This document shows positions 13,745-26,299 of a stretch of 64,000 bases of DNA, one piece after another. The position numbers and the translations under genes are program-made. The DNA is taken from NCBI GenBank assembly GCA_963971285.1, contig OZ020252.1, positions 20,435,662 to 20,499,661 of the forward strand. Reading direction: 5' to 3'. How positions within the stretch are numbered: position 1 is the stretch's first letter; each line of letters starts with the position of its first letter. The stretch comes from Astropecten irregularis (taxonomy: Eukaryota; Echinodermata; Asteroidea; Paxillosida; Astropectinidae). The notes beneath the pieces were generated by a model. The model saw nothing but the letters and a program-made list of their open reading frames with translations, did not search any database and was not told the origin of the DNA.

Positions 13745-13930
13745 CATCACACACAAAGCCATCTCTACCCTCACAGGTATCCATATACAACTAGACGAAG
13801 AGGAGCAATATGGGACAAAGCGTCTTGCCCAAGGAATCAAACACTACTAGCCCATGGCTGGATTCGGACCCACAATCTGTAGATTGACCACAAGACCTTC
13901 AGAAAGATATACACCATACCACCATGCCAC
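13745..13930 (-). repeat. tRNA-derived SINE, family C copy 1
   Basis: On the minus strand it has a tRNA-like head with a box-B-like stretch, then a body block CCTTGGGCAAGACGCTTTGT and a TACCTGTGAGGGTAGAGATG-like block. Both blocks recur at 41213-41555 and 54654-54967. This copy is diverged and lacks the (ATT)n tail. Confidence 0.6.
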
Positions 13931-14204
13931 GGCACAAAATGAGTGGTATCTATACCAACTGCGTTTCGTCTTGTTCTTTTTGAACATTTAATTTCAGCAC
14001 TACACCCTGACAATCCTCGGGCTGAACTGTCCCACCAATCGACACCATGATGCAGGTTGCACCAGTGCTGTTTAGCCAGGAATTGTTGGGTCGAGTTAGA
14101 CTACCCAACCTCTAACAGGTGGTGCGTAGAAACACCTCCATACAACCATGTGTCAGATCAGATACACAAGCGACACGCGGCACTCTCTGTTTTCCATCTC
14201 TATG

Positions 14205-14440
14205 GGCGTTTACGAAACGGAGGCTTAGGCTCCGTCTCAGGCTCCTGCTCCATTTCATGAATCCATTCTACAATAACGGGTACCAAAATAGGGGCTTTTG
14301 GCTGCGGTTCGGAAGTAGATTTTCTGAGAAAACAGAGCTTCAGCTTCAATGCAAATCCACAACCTAGTTTCCAGCATATGGATGACAGAGCTGGAGCCTG
14401 AGCCTGAGACTGAGCCGACATTTCGTAAACCCTCTATATG
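14205..14440. repeat. Family B foldback element, copy 2
   Basis: The left end GGGCGTTTACGAAACGGAGG mirrors a right end of GAGCCTGAGACTGAGCC followed by TTTCGTAAACCC. The interior matches 4811-5023 and, inverted, 36215-36417. It abuts a family C foldback element whose ends share the motif TTTACGAAA, so the two families probably use related transposases. Confidence 0.75.
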
Positions 14441-14652
14441 GGTCTTTATGAAACCTGGCTTGAGGCTAGGCTTGGTACTTATTTCGCTACCGCCATTTGA
14501 AGCCCACAAAACGAAACTGGAGGGATTGGGCCACACGACGAAGCCGAAGAAAGGCTCCAGCTTCGCCATAGTCAAGCCCTTCATTTCATTTAGGACACAA
14601 AATGGCAGTAGAAAGATAAGCCTAGCCTCAAGCCTCATTTCGTAAAGGCCCA
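14441..14652. repeat. Family C foldback element, copy 1
   Basis: It has long imperfect inverted arms: the left arm contains GGCTTGAGGCTAGGCTTGG and the right arm CCTAGCCTCAAGCCTCATTT. It matches 20916-21119. The open frames here arise from the repeat and are not genes. Confidence 0.75.
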
Positions 14653-17600
14653 ATGAAACAAAACTGTCAGAAGAGGTAGAGTGATTGCGCCCTCATGGGG
14701 TAATGCATGGAGCGGATATATACATTGGCCACGTGCACTATACAGTGACTGGTTCTCATAAGACCGCAGGAAACATGTCTATCTGCTACATTGTTCACTT
14801 GTCCTCGACAGCAGCACGTAAAACTCGATGATGAACTAAGATGCAGGGTTCAATGACCTCAACACCACCATTATGAAACATGGCACATTGTGTCACTTGC
14901 CATTTTGAAACCTGCAATCCAAGAGAAATATCGACGGATTTTGTTGGCGACTTGCTCTGATTTTTGTCTCTCTCATTTTTTTTTGTGCGATAAGTAGCGA
15001 AGCAAGCACAACACGTTGGTTTTAGCTGACCTGATTCCACGAGTGAGATTGCCAAAATGTAACTTCGGCCAGCCTTGAATAAACAATGGATAGAATAAAA
15101 ACAATAGCACCCCATATATGCGGCTATGATTCACTGATTACTCTCACTATCCTAGGTGAGATATTCAATACTCGCTCCAAACTCTGTTCAAGTGTCAGCT
15201 AACTCGACAGGAGCATCGAGTTACAGGGGGGAAAATAGAGAAAGAATGAAAAAAAGAGGACAGCGAGAGCTGGAGAGAGAAAGGCGAAAGGAAAAAAAAT
15301 TGTTTGGATGACACGGGCGTAATGATGATGATGACAAATTTGGATGGCCGGGCGCGCCAAAAAAACAGTATGAGTCATATGTGAAATTATCGTCTGCTGC
15401 TTCAACTACGCGACAATGGCGACTTTTGTCAAATCATTTAGCCTGAGTGCGTGCATATGGGTGTCGGTTTGTTGCGTATACCTAACTAGTCATCTTTGTA
15501 AATGGGATTCCCAGACCAGGAGCGAGCCTGCGTGGAACTCCCCCTCTGCTCTCTTCTAATTTTTCTTCGTCTCTTTTTATTTTGTAGGGGGAGGTTGCCC
15601 GGGGCTCAATAATTTCGTAAGATGAAAATGGCGGGAAAAAATATTGTCTTTCCCGCAGGCAAGAAATCCCGGCGTTTCATCAGGAGATGTACTTTCTTGT
15701 AGTCGCAGGGTAAATTTGGATGATTAAGTGAACTTAATGCACTTATGGTTTATACGCTGTGGCATATCAAGTAATGAGAAATCACAGGCGTGTAACTCAG
15801 TACGTAGTAAATAGATCTGGACTTTTAGGATTAGAATTTAAGCTTGTTTACTCGCCTAGTATTCGCCGTGTGCTGGGATATTAAACGACCAAATGACATA
15901 TTGAAGACAATACTGTCTATTAAATTAGTAGCGATTTGCAGCCAACCATGCAGTTCTTTCTGTGGTGTTTTGCTGACCGCCAATGGTGGATTGAGAGAAC
16001 GGCATACTGTGCCCTGGAAAGAATAGACATTAAATTGACACACCAACCTCATCTGCCAATTTGGGGATGTCTGAAGTCTTTTCATAGATCCAGTTTAATT
16101 CCTTGAGTTTTTGTTCAATTTCCTGCCGCTACAATTAACTTGCGACTCAGGGTGAGTCACTGCCAGTAATGGTCCTTGGGCTGTCGTCTACGCGGGGGAT
16201 TAGTTAAAGAGTTTTGGCGCGAAAAAAGAAATGCTGCGCTATAAATTATCGATTGATGCACAAGGAATCACCGCCAAAAAACGAACTTTTCTTTTGACAC
16301 AAAGTCAGTTTGTCATCTATGACTCGAGCTTCTATAAGCGCAGTGGACGGTTATACGAACCCATATCTCCTCGGGATACTAACTATGATAACATTTTTGT
16401 TTCTTCACCCCTCTTTCCATCTTTCCTTCTTGCTTCGTTTTGGCAAATGCACTTTTCGCCCGCGAGGTTCTCGCCGCCTTCTTGGTTGATCTTCTGTTCT
16501 CATCTGTGAATGGGCGGTGCGGGGGAGCCCTGGGGGTCAAACAGCCAATCGCCTGGCCCGTTAATCCGATACCTAGGGAGTGGACCAATGGGAGGACGAG
16601 AGGGGAGATGGTACCCTAACAACCAAAATGATGCCTCGCTGCATGGCGTGAGGTCCAATCTATCCATATTTATATTCAACCATCATAATATCTATATACG
16701 CCAAGAAATGACCGAGTGAAAGTGCATGGTTTATGACTCATACTTCACACACAAAAGATGTTCTTGTTATTCTACCTAGCATCAGCGTTCAAACAAAACT
16801 GGAAATCAGAAGAGACCATATGGAATGGGAGCCGACCTTCAAGCAAACTTCAGACCTTCTTTGGCATGTTTTGGTGTAAATAATTCATAAATAAATGAAT
16901 AATTACAAAAGTCATGCAGTACAAATTAGAGAAGGCACAACATGGTACACGATTACAATGGAAATACACTTGAATACATGCATACTAATGAAGCAAATTG
17001 GCTAAGCTTGATGAAACAAAATAGAGACCATCGATTCTTGAGCCTTTAGAGAAGTCGTTGTGGTCTTTTGATGTGGAAGAGTATCTCGTCAGAAAAAAAA
17101 CTTGTTTAAAACTAGACTGCACCACAAAAAATATAATTTCAAGTTTCATATTCCTTTTTATTGTTTGGTTATCAATAAGCAAAAATGGGTTCAAAAGGGT
17201 TCAAAATATGGATTTTTTTGCTTTTTTTAATTTTTGTGTGCAGCAATAATACAACTGTGCCAACATAAACATCGTTCCCTTTTCTCAACCTCTTCATCCC
17301 AACCCTGAAAAGGAAAGAGATAAAGAAGAAGAAGACAAAGAATCCATTCTTCGATGAATCACCGGCCCAGGCACCACCGTGAATGAAGGGAAAAGAGACC
17401 CGGCCACGCGGCGATATTTGCCCAGCGATCGGTCCTCCATACGACCGGTGCGAACCGAGTGCCTCGCGTAATAGACACTCGGCAAACACTCCAGACCAGC
17501 TGCGCTTCAGCGAGTCATATTGACACTGCAGATTGAACGCTCTTCTTTTCCAAAAATGTTATTCGACCAAATTCGGGCAATTTTTTCCCCATACCCTCTA

Positions 17601-20600
17601 CTCTCAACTTCTTACTTGGTCAGGGGAGGTTGCAGTGGGATGGGTGATATTGTGTTACCTAGGTGCTTCTTATTATGAGCGGCTGCAATACGATGAGTAG
17701 AGAATCCTCTGAGTGAGGAGGGACAAGGTAGGTCGATACGAGCCCATTGAGTCCAGTCGTTGTCCTCCATCTCACCCGGTGTATGACCGAGAGGGATTTC
17801 ATAGTTGAGGACCACAAGTGTTTTTCTTCTAATACTAAATACCAAGACGAGTACCGAATCGACTCATTCATGCACATATTACCTCCCTTTGGCGTTTTTG
17901 GATCATTAAATCAATCAATTAATATTAATAAGTGGATATAATAACAATAACATTGATGGTTCTACGAGTGTGGGTATTACACCGAGTAGTGCCGACAATG
18001 TGACGAGGACGTATAGGATGTTGCATTGGTTGGAGATAATCTTGCACCAGAGGGGCGGGTTGGGTGGGGCAGGGTGGACGAGGAGTGTATCGTTGACGTA
18101 GAAGCCCGATGATGATGCATGATGGGTATAGGTCTCAGTTATTCTTCAGCCAAACTTGCCTTCATTTTTATGAGTGCAGTTTGACGGGCTTATCGTCTCT
18201 TTCCCAGGGTGTGAATGCAACCTCGTACAGCCACAATGATGGATGCATTGTCACACAGTCCCTACTTAATTCCACCCTGCCACTTGCTTGACACATCTTA
18301 TAATGAAACCTCTTTCACGATATTGACTCAACACTCTAATGGGGACGGTCATATCAGTCAAATTCTAAAATCAATCCAAATATATTTTACGATAAGACAG
18401 TAATTTACATCATGATGTTTGGACAATAATGCAATGCCAAATTATCCCTAAAGATGGCACCAACAACAGCGCCCCCATTAGGTGAAATGCAATACCGCTA
18501 ACTGAACACAATTTGATTGGAGAATGACACACACCTGACCACTTTGAATTTCGAATGCTTCCAATCCTATACCAGGCCATGTGTCTCACCGCAACCTTCG
18601 AGTTGACATTTCCTCGGTCATTGGGGGCAGGAATGACAGCACGGACCACCGTCTCCTACCCATCAAGACACGGCCCAGTCATCACCATAAACATAGGCCT
18701 GAACATTGAAACAATGAAGACGGAAAGGGAAGGAGAAGGCTTAACAGTGGACACCTGTTACAGACACTTAGCATGATATTCAGTTTATGCACTTTATGAA
18801 TTATTAGTATCCGGTGTCTATGCGAGGAAATATGACAAGAAACACCTGGTTACTGACATGAAATATCAATGTAAACGCATTAACGCACGTTTACACGCGT
18901 GGAAAGGAAACACGTTTCTATTGTGTTACACGCCAAACGCCAATTCAATAATTGTTCGATAAATCAGAACCATCACGAACGCGATTCGAGGATGCGTTTG
19001 AACGCTAATTTTATTTTTGCTATATAAACGTAATTTTTAAGTATACACTTGTATATCGCAATGTTGTTCTGTCGTTTTGCTTAGTTAAGTGTCCGGTTTA
19101 TCTAAAACTAGCACACTCGATGGGACGTTTGTCCTGGTAACTTAAACAAATAATTTTAGACGCTAATCTTTCATATAGTGAACTTAGTAGTAAAATCCAG
19201 GTATCACATAGGTCTTGACTTCATTTTGTACGTGTCTATTTTGTTCTTCTCATGTCCCATATTTCTCTCTAGATAGCTTCTTACATCATTGCAGCGTCTT
19301 GGTGTCGGCTTAAGATGCGCCAGGGGAACACAGGTGTGAAAAGCCAGCGCCGCGGGGTCGGGGGAAAGGGAGGAAGAGCGACACGGTACAAGTTGATCAT
19401 AGAAATGACGAATCGTACATTTGACCTATTTCATTGGAGATTGTACTTTAACCTATAGACCTATACAATGTGCTTTTGCAATTTATTCTTACTCCAGAAG
19501 ATTTCGCTAAGCAAATTTCTGCTAAGCAGAATAAATAAATAAACTACATAATCAAACTTTATGCAACGTCGACATCAATTCTAGTATGAGTATTTTGCAG
19601 CATTTAGAGATCGGGGATTTATTTCACGCAACTAAATGTTTATGGAAAGCAACAAATCGGCTAACAACCAGTCACAATGTCCATTAATTGCGTGGAGATT
19701 TGGCCACTGTGTTTGAACAAAACTTTGTGTTTAAATAGCACAACCTGCGTGCTTGTACTACAAGTGGTAGCAGTTGTAGGAGGATGCTTATTAATCACCG
19801 ATTACTGTATTAGGAAGGTGAGTAAAAGTAGATAGAGGGAAAATTTACCTGTTCACCAGCACCAGACTAAAATGACTGTAAAACGACCAATCGGAAATAT
19901 GACGCTTAGTATAAGTGACTCTGACAGATGAAGGGCATGGGGTTTAATTGTTAAGCCTTAGCCTACCTGCCTGTTCCATGAAACCTGTGCATCATATAAT
20001 AATTCATGTATGACAAGTTTGCATGACTTCATCAAAGGTCACCGACCTTTCCAATAGTCGGGCTTTTTCAGAATCATTTTTAGAAGTCTTTTTAAAATAC
20101 TTTTTTTTTATCTTGGAGATGAAAATGTATTGTAGGCCTATATTTAGCAACCTCGATGTTGCATACTGGTGATCAGGCAGTGGCGTCATTGATTGACGTC
20201 TACAACTACAGTTCCGTGCATGATCATACACATTAATCTACAGGTGTACTATCCCTCCATACCGCCCCCACTAAACTTGAGTCTGCGTCCCCGCCCACCA
20301 CAGTAGACAAAGTTGATGTTACTTCATCGATAGAGGGCGTGCACTGCACACCCCCTTGCTCTGAAATAAATGTACGTCATTGTTGTAAACGCAGCAAAAA
20401 AGGTGTCACACAGTAAATGACACACACATTGTTTCCACTAGATTTTGTCGCTCATTAAATATGCCATTTTTGCTAAAGTAAATAACATGTTCATACGCGT
20501 GGGTAACAAAGTTATCATTTTAAAATAAGCAAGAACTTAACTTTGTATCAGTTCTCGTTAAAGTGGCTATAAAGTACCAATACGTTAGAATTGTGAGGTT

Positions 20601-20915
20601 TCTGCAGCGTCAATGATGAGCTTTGCTATCAATTAAAGGCATATTGTTCTTTCCTAACATAGTTGGGTTGTAACGAAGTACCACTATTCCTTACTGACAA
20701 AGGACGCCACCAAACCACTTTAATATACCAACTATCTCCTTAACTTTCTGGATTTCCTGCAGGCTTCCACCCTTTCTAATTCCTATATCCTTCATGTCCC
20801 CTTCCCTTAGACTCCACCCCAGTCTTCCCAAGTCATCTTCCTTGGTCCTTTTTTTTTGTCTCGGTATATCATTATGTTATGCCAGGATCTGAACAAAACG
20901 CTTCAACCCTTCATA
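14653..20915. other. Gene-free stretch
   Basis: No supported gene. Two CCAAT-box sequences (GCCAATCG near 16542 and ACCAATGGG near 16583) lie in a GC-rich patch at 16500-16610 that could be promoter DNA. An AT-rich block at 16870-17000 may be an old retroelement tail. TAGAGGGCG occurs at 20331-20339. Short open frames look random. Confidence 0.35.
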
Positions 20916-21119
20916 GGGCCTTTACGAAATAAGGCTTGAGGCTAGGCTTGGGATTTATTTTGCTACTGCCATTTTGTGTCCTAAATAAAATGAAGGGCTT
21001 GAGATACATGGCGAAGCTTCGTCGTGTGGCCCAATCCCTTCATTTCGTTTTGTGGGCCTCAAATGGCGGTAGCGAAATAAATCCCAAGCCTAGCCTCAAG
21101 CCTAGTTTCGTAAAGGCTC
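20916..21119. repeat. Family C foldback element, copy 2
   Basis: An almost perfect hairpin-type element: left GGGCCTTTACGAAATAAGG and right CTAGTTTCGTAAAGGCTC. The arms include GGCTTGAGGCTAGGCTTGGG and its complement. It is about 204 bp with no coding capacity. Confidence 0.8.
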
Positions 21120-22729
21120 TATATCTTCACGGAACTGGCTCAGCTTCCTAACCACGCCCCTGTATACCAACTCATCCCACGAGACGAGAAGTGACGAGAT
21201 CTAACGAGAACTATTACAATACCAGGCCCGTCATAGGACAATTACCAGCAATGACAAATCCATACTAGTAAGGTCACAAGTTTGTCTGCCAACAGTTCTT
21301 AAAATAAAACGGTCTATATTTACACTTGCTGACGTCTATTGTGCAATGTGATACTACATTTCAAGGATTTGCTAAAAATGAATTTAGCCTGAGGTATTAA
21401 AGTTTTACTAAGATACGCAACAGCTATTTACAAAGATGACGTCATAGTCATTAAAGGTAACACAAGTACATGGGAATGGTCATTATTCCTTTTGTCTTTT
21501 CTTTTCTTTTCTTTTCTTTTCGCATAAGGTCATTCTATCTAATGATCTTATTTCTAAAATGCATTTCATTATATAATAAGGGTTTACGGTTTCAAAAACC
21601 AAACACCAAAAAACGGTTTCTGATTTTGTTGTGACTAGCTTTTTGTGGCAAAAATAAAATTACATTTAATAGAAATAACATGGAAACTACATCTTTATCA
21701 AACAAAAACACTGTTCGCACGTTATCATTAGTCCTTACGTGTATTTCATTACGAACAGAATTACGAACAGAAAATATAACTGACGGTACCTATTGGGATT
21801 TATCTTTAAGCTGTATCAAGGCTTCAAACGACCATAAAAAAAAAAATTTAGGGTGACAAGGAAATTACAGGATAACATCTTGAATATGGTGCAGCCGATA
21901 GTTATGCTCGCATTGTTAATATTAGCTCATTAGTGATTGCTTTTGAATTTCACGTGCAATTTATTCAATACAATCCACTCATTCTTCTTTTAGTCCATAG
22001 TCATGATATTTGCCTTGCTTTCAGGAGTAGCTTCAGGCATGGCAGCAAAATGACCAAAGTGCACGTAATGTTCCTCTACTATTTGATTTTACCTGCTATT
22101 GAACAAGATTTAGGTGTGACCTATCTTAAGCGACCTTCCTCTTTCCACTATTATATATGTCTTTGGTTCTCAGTACGATAGTAAATCCTCATCTATATTT
22201 TCTGGCTTTTATTTTCGATTTTTCTTCGGGAGGAGAGGAGAATTACGATCCTTCGTTGTCGATTGTGAGATATTGGCGAAATAATATCACCAGTGAATGA
22301 TTAACGAAGCATCTGAAGCCGTTTGGAGAGGGAGAAAAAAGCCCTCGACCCATTAAAAGTGACGGGATGGATATTGACACGACGGGTTGTCATGGTTTGC
22401 ACTGCCAACATCAGCGGCGGTTACGTGTGGTCGGCCGCGTGGTAGGTGATACTGTTAAAACTTCATTGCGAAGGCACACAAAATGACTCATATATTGCTT
22501 GATGGATCGCCTCCATAACATTTCTAATAGGGTTGACGAAGACAGGTTTATCCAATTCGGATGTGTTCCCTTCGGAGTATGAGGCAGAGAATGAACGAGT
22601 GGAGAGGGGGAATATCTCAGTCGAATCACGGCGTATATCACGCCCTTATGTGGGTATACGAAATCTCGGTGATAACCTCTGTCATACAGGTGTAATCAGG
22701 GAATGGGTGGCTAAGGTTAGCATCTCTTA
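21120..22729. other. Gene-free stretch
   Basis: AT-rich, with no supported gene. Apart from the pentanucleotide repeat at 21496-21520 I see nothing I can name. Confidence 0.4.
21496..21520 (+). repeat. (CTTTT)5 microsatellite
   Basis: Five perfect tandem CTTTT units in otherwise unremarkable AT-rich DNA. Confidence 0.9.
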
Positions 22730-22991
22730 AAGGTGTAATACATGATTGATAAAGGTCACAGAACAGCACTCACACTTCGTCTAATCCAATATGTGCATGA
22801 AATAATAAACCTGTGAAAATTTGAGCTCAATCGGACAGTGAGTCACGAGAAAATAGCGAAAACCTAAATAAATTTTTTCTCATAAAACATGAAGGATGTC
22901 ATAAAACATGAAGATCAAAACTGTTTTCGGTCTTTGTTTGACTAATTTCTGGAAATTTCAGGCGGAATTATTTTAACGGTATGTTTCTACA
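22730..22991 (+). repeat. Family A element, 3'-truncated
   Basis: It begins at the terminal TAAAGGTGTAATACATGATT and follows the family to TTTTAACGGTATGTTTCTAC. It then stops exactly where a family E arm begins at 22992, a junction of two repeat families. Confidence 0.7.
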
Positions 22992-23034
22992 TTGATTGGC
23001 CAACGCGTTCCAAACTGTTGGCGGCGCACTATTT
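22992..23034 (+). repeat. Family E foldback element, solo arm
   Basis: It contains GATTGGCCAACGCGTT followed by GGCGCACTATTTGGAAT, matching the right arm of the foldback element at 24078-24302. Only one arm is present. Confidence 0.6.
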
Positions 23035-24077
23035 GGAATAACTATAACCCGCATTGAAGAACATAGAACCCCATGCATCACATAACACAGTCACGAATAA
23101 CACATAGAAACCTAAATATTGTTGGAACCCATAACCCCTTAACCCCACCAGTGGTATAGGGAAGCCCTTGCTTCGCAGTGTCCCAAGCGAATCTCCTTTG
23201 CCTCTGGGCTAATAACGCAATGCGGAATTACTTAAAAAGAGGGTATGAATCACTCGCACTTGTTGTACTACGCAATACCAACAGGAAAGGAATCTTACTG
23301 ATTTTTTTTCTTGAATGTATTTATTTAGCATGTTTACTTCCAGTGGGAATCTGGGCAAGGAAATGGGTTACAGTAACCATAGCAGGGGAACCCTCAAGAG
23401 AACAACTCAGGGGGAGAAACGCAAGCGACTTGAGGCTACAAAACTCGATCTTCGGAGCATCCCGCGGTGAGATTAACACAAATTCCACATAGGCTTAATA
23501 GTGGAAGAAACTTAGGAAATGAAATGCTTCACCCGCTAGACAACCTGGAGGAACAAAAACAAAATCTCGACAATTTGAAATGTAAATGGTGAAACATCCA
23601 AAACTAGAGAGGGTTAATTGGACGATAAATGTGGTGAGAATGTTTGGGGATCTCGTATCCTCGTTCCCACGCATCCCTGGGTAGAGTTGCCGCGCCCAAA
23701 TGACCTATATTAATTTCCTTGAGAAATCCTAAAAGAAGGTAGGTAATCGCTTCTGTGAGAGTGTGTGGTTCTGAGAAAAAAACGGTGGTGTTATCTCGAC
23801 GTTTCGAACAGTGTGCTCTGTTCGTCCTCAGGAGAGTGACTGAGAAATCCTGATCTTGAATTTGGCCGTGTACAAAATGTAACCTAGGCTAGTGGAAGTG
23901 GGTTTCTGTTTTGGAAATTTGAAAATTTTGCTCACTTTTTGTTTATGCTAGAAACAATTTAATTTCATTGCCAAGAAGAGAGGAGTAAACCAATCCATGA
24001 TGATCATGCGACGGGGCGAGGCAAAGATCATTAGGCTTAATTAATGTACTATGAAATACACAAAACTCCCGAGGAAA
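23035..24077. other. Gene-free stretch around a ribozyme-like motif
   Basis: Nothing coding is supported. The stretch holds the hammerhead-like motif at 23791-23838, and the flanking few hundred bases may be remnants of the element that carried it. The 104-codon frame starting at 23178 has no recognisable domain. Confidence 0.35.
23791..23838 (-). ncRNA. Hammerhead-ribozyme-like motif
   Basis: On the minus strand it reads, in order: TCTC, the core CTGAGGA, a 6-bp hairpin (GAACAG with CTGTTC, loop AGCACA), then GAAAC, GTC and GAGA. TCTC pairs with GAGA as a 4-bp helix I and GTC sits at the expected cleavage position. All invariant core bases (CUGANGA, GAAA, UH) are visible. Two oddities: one extra C lies between the core and helix II, and helix III is essentially absent. 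Minimal hammerheads of this kind are known from Penelope-like and other retroelements. Self-cleavage is unproven and would probably need a dimer. Confidence 0.45.
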
Positions 24078-24302
24078 AGTGCGCCACCCGATTTGGCAAT
24101 GCGTTAGCCAATCACGATGATTCACGTAATTTGTCGACCCAATGTGCGTCCGGAAAGGGTCGACAGTAGTCTGGTTCCCGTTCCCTCCGTAGTCTCCTGG
24201 CGAATACGTCACTCGAATGTAGGGACGGGAATCAGTCTAGGGTCGACAGATTCCGCGCATTGTGATTGGCCAACGCGTTAGCATACTCTTGGTGGCGCAC
24301 TA
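24078..24302. repeat. Family E foldback element
   Basis: The left arm starts AGTGCGCCACC and the right arm ends GGTGGCGCACT. Inside both are matching blocks around GCGTTAGCCAATCA, and GTCGACCC with GGGTCGAC. The element is about 225 bp, can fold back over most of its length and is non-coding. Confidence 0.7.
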
Positions 24303-26174
24303 TTTGTAATCGCCTGTTTTGCCGGTCAAAATTTCGAGCATGACGTGTTTTGCCATACCAAGCCAAACGCCTTTGCAGAAAAAGAAGACTTTTAGCGTAT
24401 GGGAGAGGGCGCGCCAAAATTGGCGAATAGAGAGCTACCGCACAACTTTTGATAACCAATCAGCGCTGAGGTTTCTACCTACGGGCACAATGGATACATG
24501 GAAGTAGGACCATGGAAGAAGAAAGCAGAGAGTGTGTGCCAATGTAACGTGTATATCAGGTTACACACTGTAACACGAGATACACGTAAGACACGTAACA
24601 CTGTCACGCTTCGCTTCGCGTGTTTGTGACACCAGACAAATTCAGCTCAACTTTCAATCCTGGCGAATGAATAACAATATTGTTTTATATCATAATCTTA
24701 TCAATTCGATCAGAATCGATGATTAGCCTTCGCAGTGTTTTCCATCTATTATCTATAGCCCAAAACCTCCACGGATTATTATTAATGAAAAAAGAATAAT
24801 GCAAAGTATAGTCTTTGTCACGTTGGTAACCTTCGTAGGTGATATCATTCGCACGATTTACAGCCGTGAAATATTTCACATCCGTCTTTCTGAGAATATC
24901 TGAATACAAAAACCGTCTCCAATGGCGTCACAACACCACTGTCAAGAAAAAAAAACTGGAGCGATCTGATTCACGCATAATATCAAGAAGTGAACATTTT
25001 CTTGATGACAAAAGCAGTGATCTTTGTCCGCGGCCTTCGCTTATCCCGTCGGCCGTAACATTAGCAATTAAGCAGACAAATTTGACCGCGTCCCCAGAGG
25101 AGAGTGTACCGGCTGCTGGGTCTCCCCGTCCCGGGGCTCCCCGTCCGCCCGCGCGCTGCTCACCCGTCGCGTCTCGTTTCGCTCGCCGTTCGATGCTCGC
25201 TATTATGTGTGTATTCTCTCAATGACAGCACGGTGCGTGAATGGCCAATGACTCATAGTGGTATGTGCCCCCAATCAACTAGAGATTATTAACATGCCGG
25301 CCACGTACATGGGCTACCCCCACACTGACCGCAAATTATTTTTTCTTTATGATAAAAAATGACTTTCCTACGCCAGCATGAGTGTGTCTGTAACTGTCTG
25401 CATTTCATTTTCAGGATGAAGTGGATGGAAGCAAGGATAGAGAAAGGAAGATGGAGAGAGGAGGGTTAGTTTGGGATGGAACACGGGATAAGAATTGATG
25501 AGCAATGGGTTGAAACATGCTTGAGATACGATGAATGAATGTGTTGTTAGTTTGTGATCCTAGAGGCATTGTGGATCACATGGAGACACGTTGTCTGAGG
25601 TACACTGGGGTGAATCATGATTGTACTTTGCTCTCATACTGCAATCAAGATGAGGATGATGGCCGTAATGATGCCATGCTGTGATGATGACGAGATAAGG
25701 GTAGTATAGGTCTAGGGAGAATAGAGGAAACGGATGGAGTCAGAACGGAAAACATTGAGCTCATCGGGGAGTAGGAATACTCAGAAAAACGACCGGCTCA
25801 GCTGGATGTTTCTCTCGAGACAAAGCAATGATGGTCAATTAACAGACAATAGAACCGGAAGAGACAAGGAAGAGGACGTGAAGGGGATCTAGGGAAGATG
25901 AAGGGTGGTAAGGAGGAGGAATAAAGGATGACGCGGCCATATAGCTAAACGATACTCATCCAGGCTAGTAGGAATCGACTCTCAAAGAAGAAGAGAAAGC
26001 AAGATAAGCTTGCAAAATAAAAAGATAATCATAGCAAAAAAAAGGAATAAAAAATACAAAACCAAATAGGGAAATATTATCACACAATATAGAGTCTCTT
26101 ATCCAATTTTGGAACCTCTCAAGCGCAAGAAGGCAAAAATGTCATGACATGGAATTTCATATACCAGTCCGGCA
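24303..26174. other. Gene-free stretch with a CpG-rich island
   Basis: Bases 25025-25200 are GC/CpG-rich against an AT-rich background. They contain open frames but no clear exon boundaries, so this is possibly a promoter or a short first exon of an unseen transcript. The rest is purine-rich, with no gene I can support. Confidence 0.35.
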
Positions 26175-26299
26175 GGGATCGATTTACCAAACTCATCGTA
26201 ACTGACATTATGATACACCGTAGCCCTATGTAGGATACGATGGGTTGTCATTCGTAACTCGAGTTACGATGGGTCGTAGGGTTTCGTGAAATTGCCCCC
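26175..26299. repeat. Foldback element MITE-1, copy 1
   Basis: The left end is GATCGATTTACCAAACTCAT and the right end is TAGGGTTTCGTGAAATTGCC, an imperfect inverted pair. The interior has GGATACGATGGGTTGTC and GTAACTCGAGTTAC. The family also occurs at 31160-31246, 32985-33132, 46535-47384, 54278-54318 and 63961-64000. Confidence 0.75.

Noticed and set aside
14119-14653. Several frames on both strands, including a 132-codon one
   Set aside because: They lie entirely within two foldback elements (families B and C); the frames recur with the repeats.
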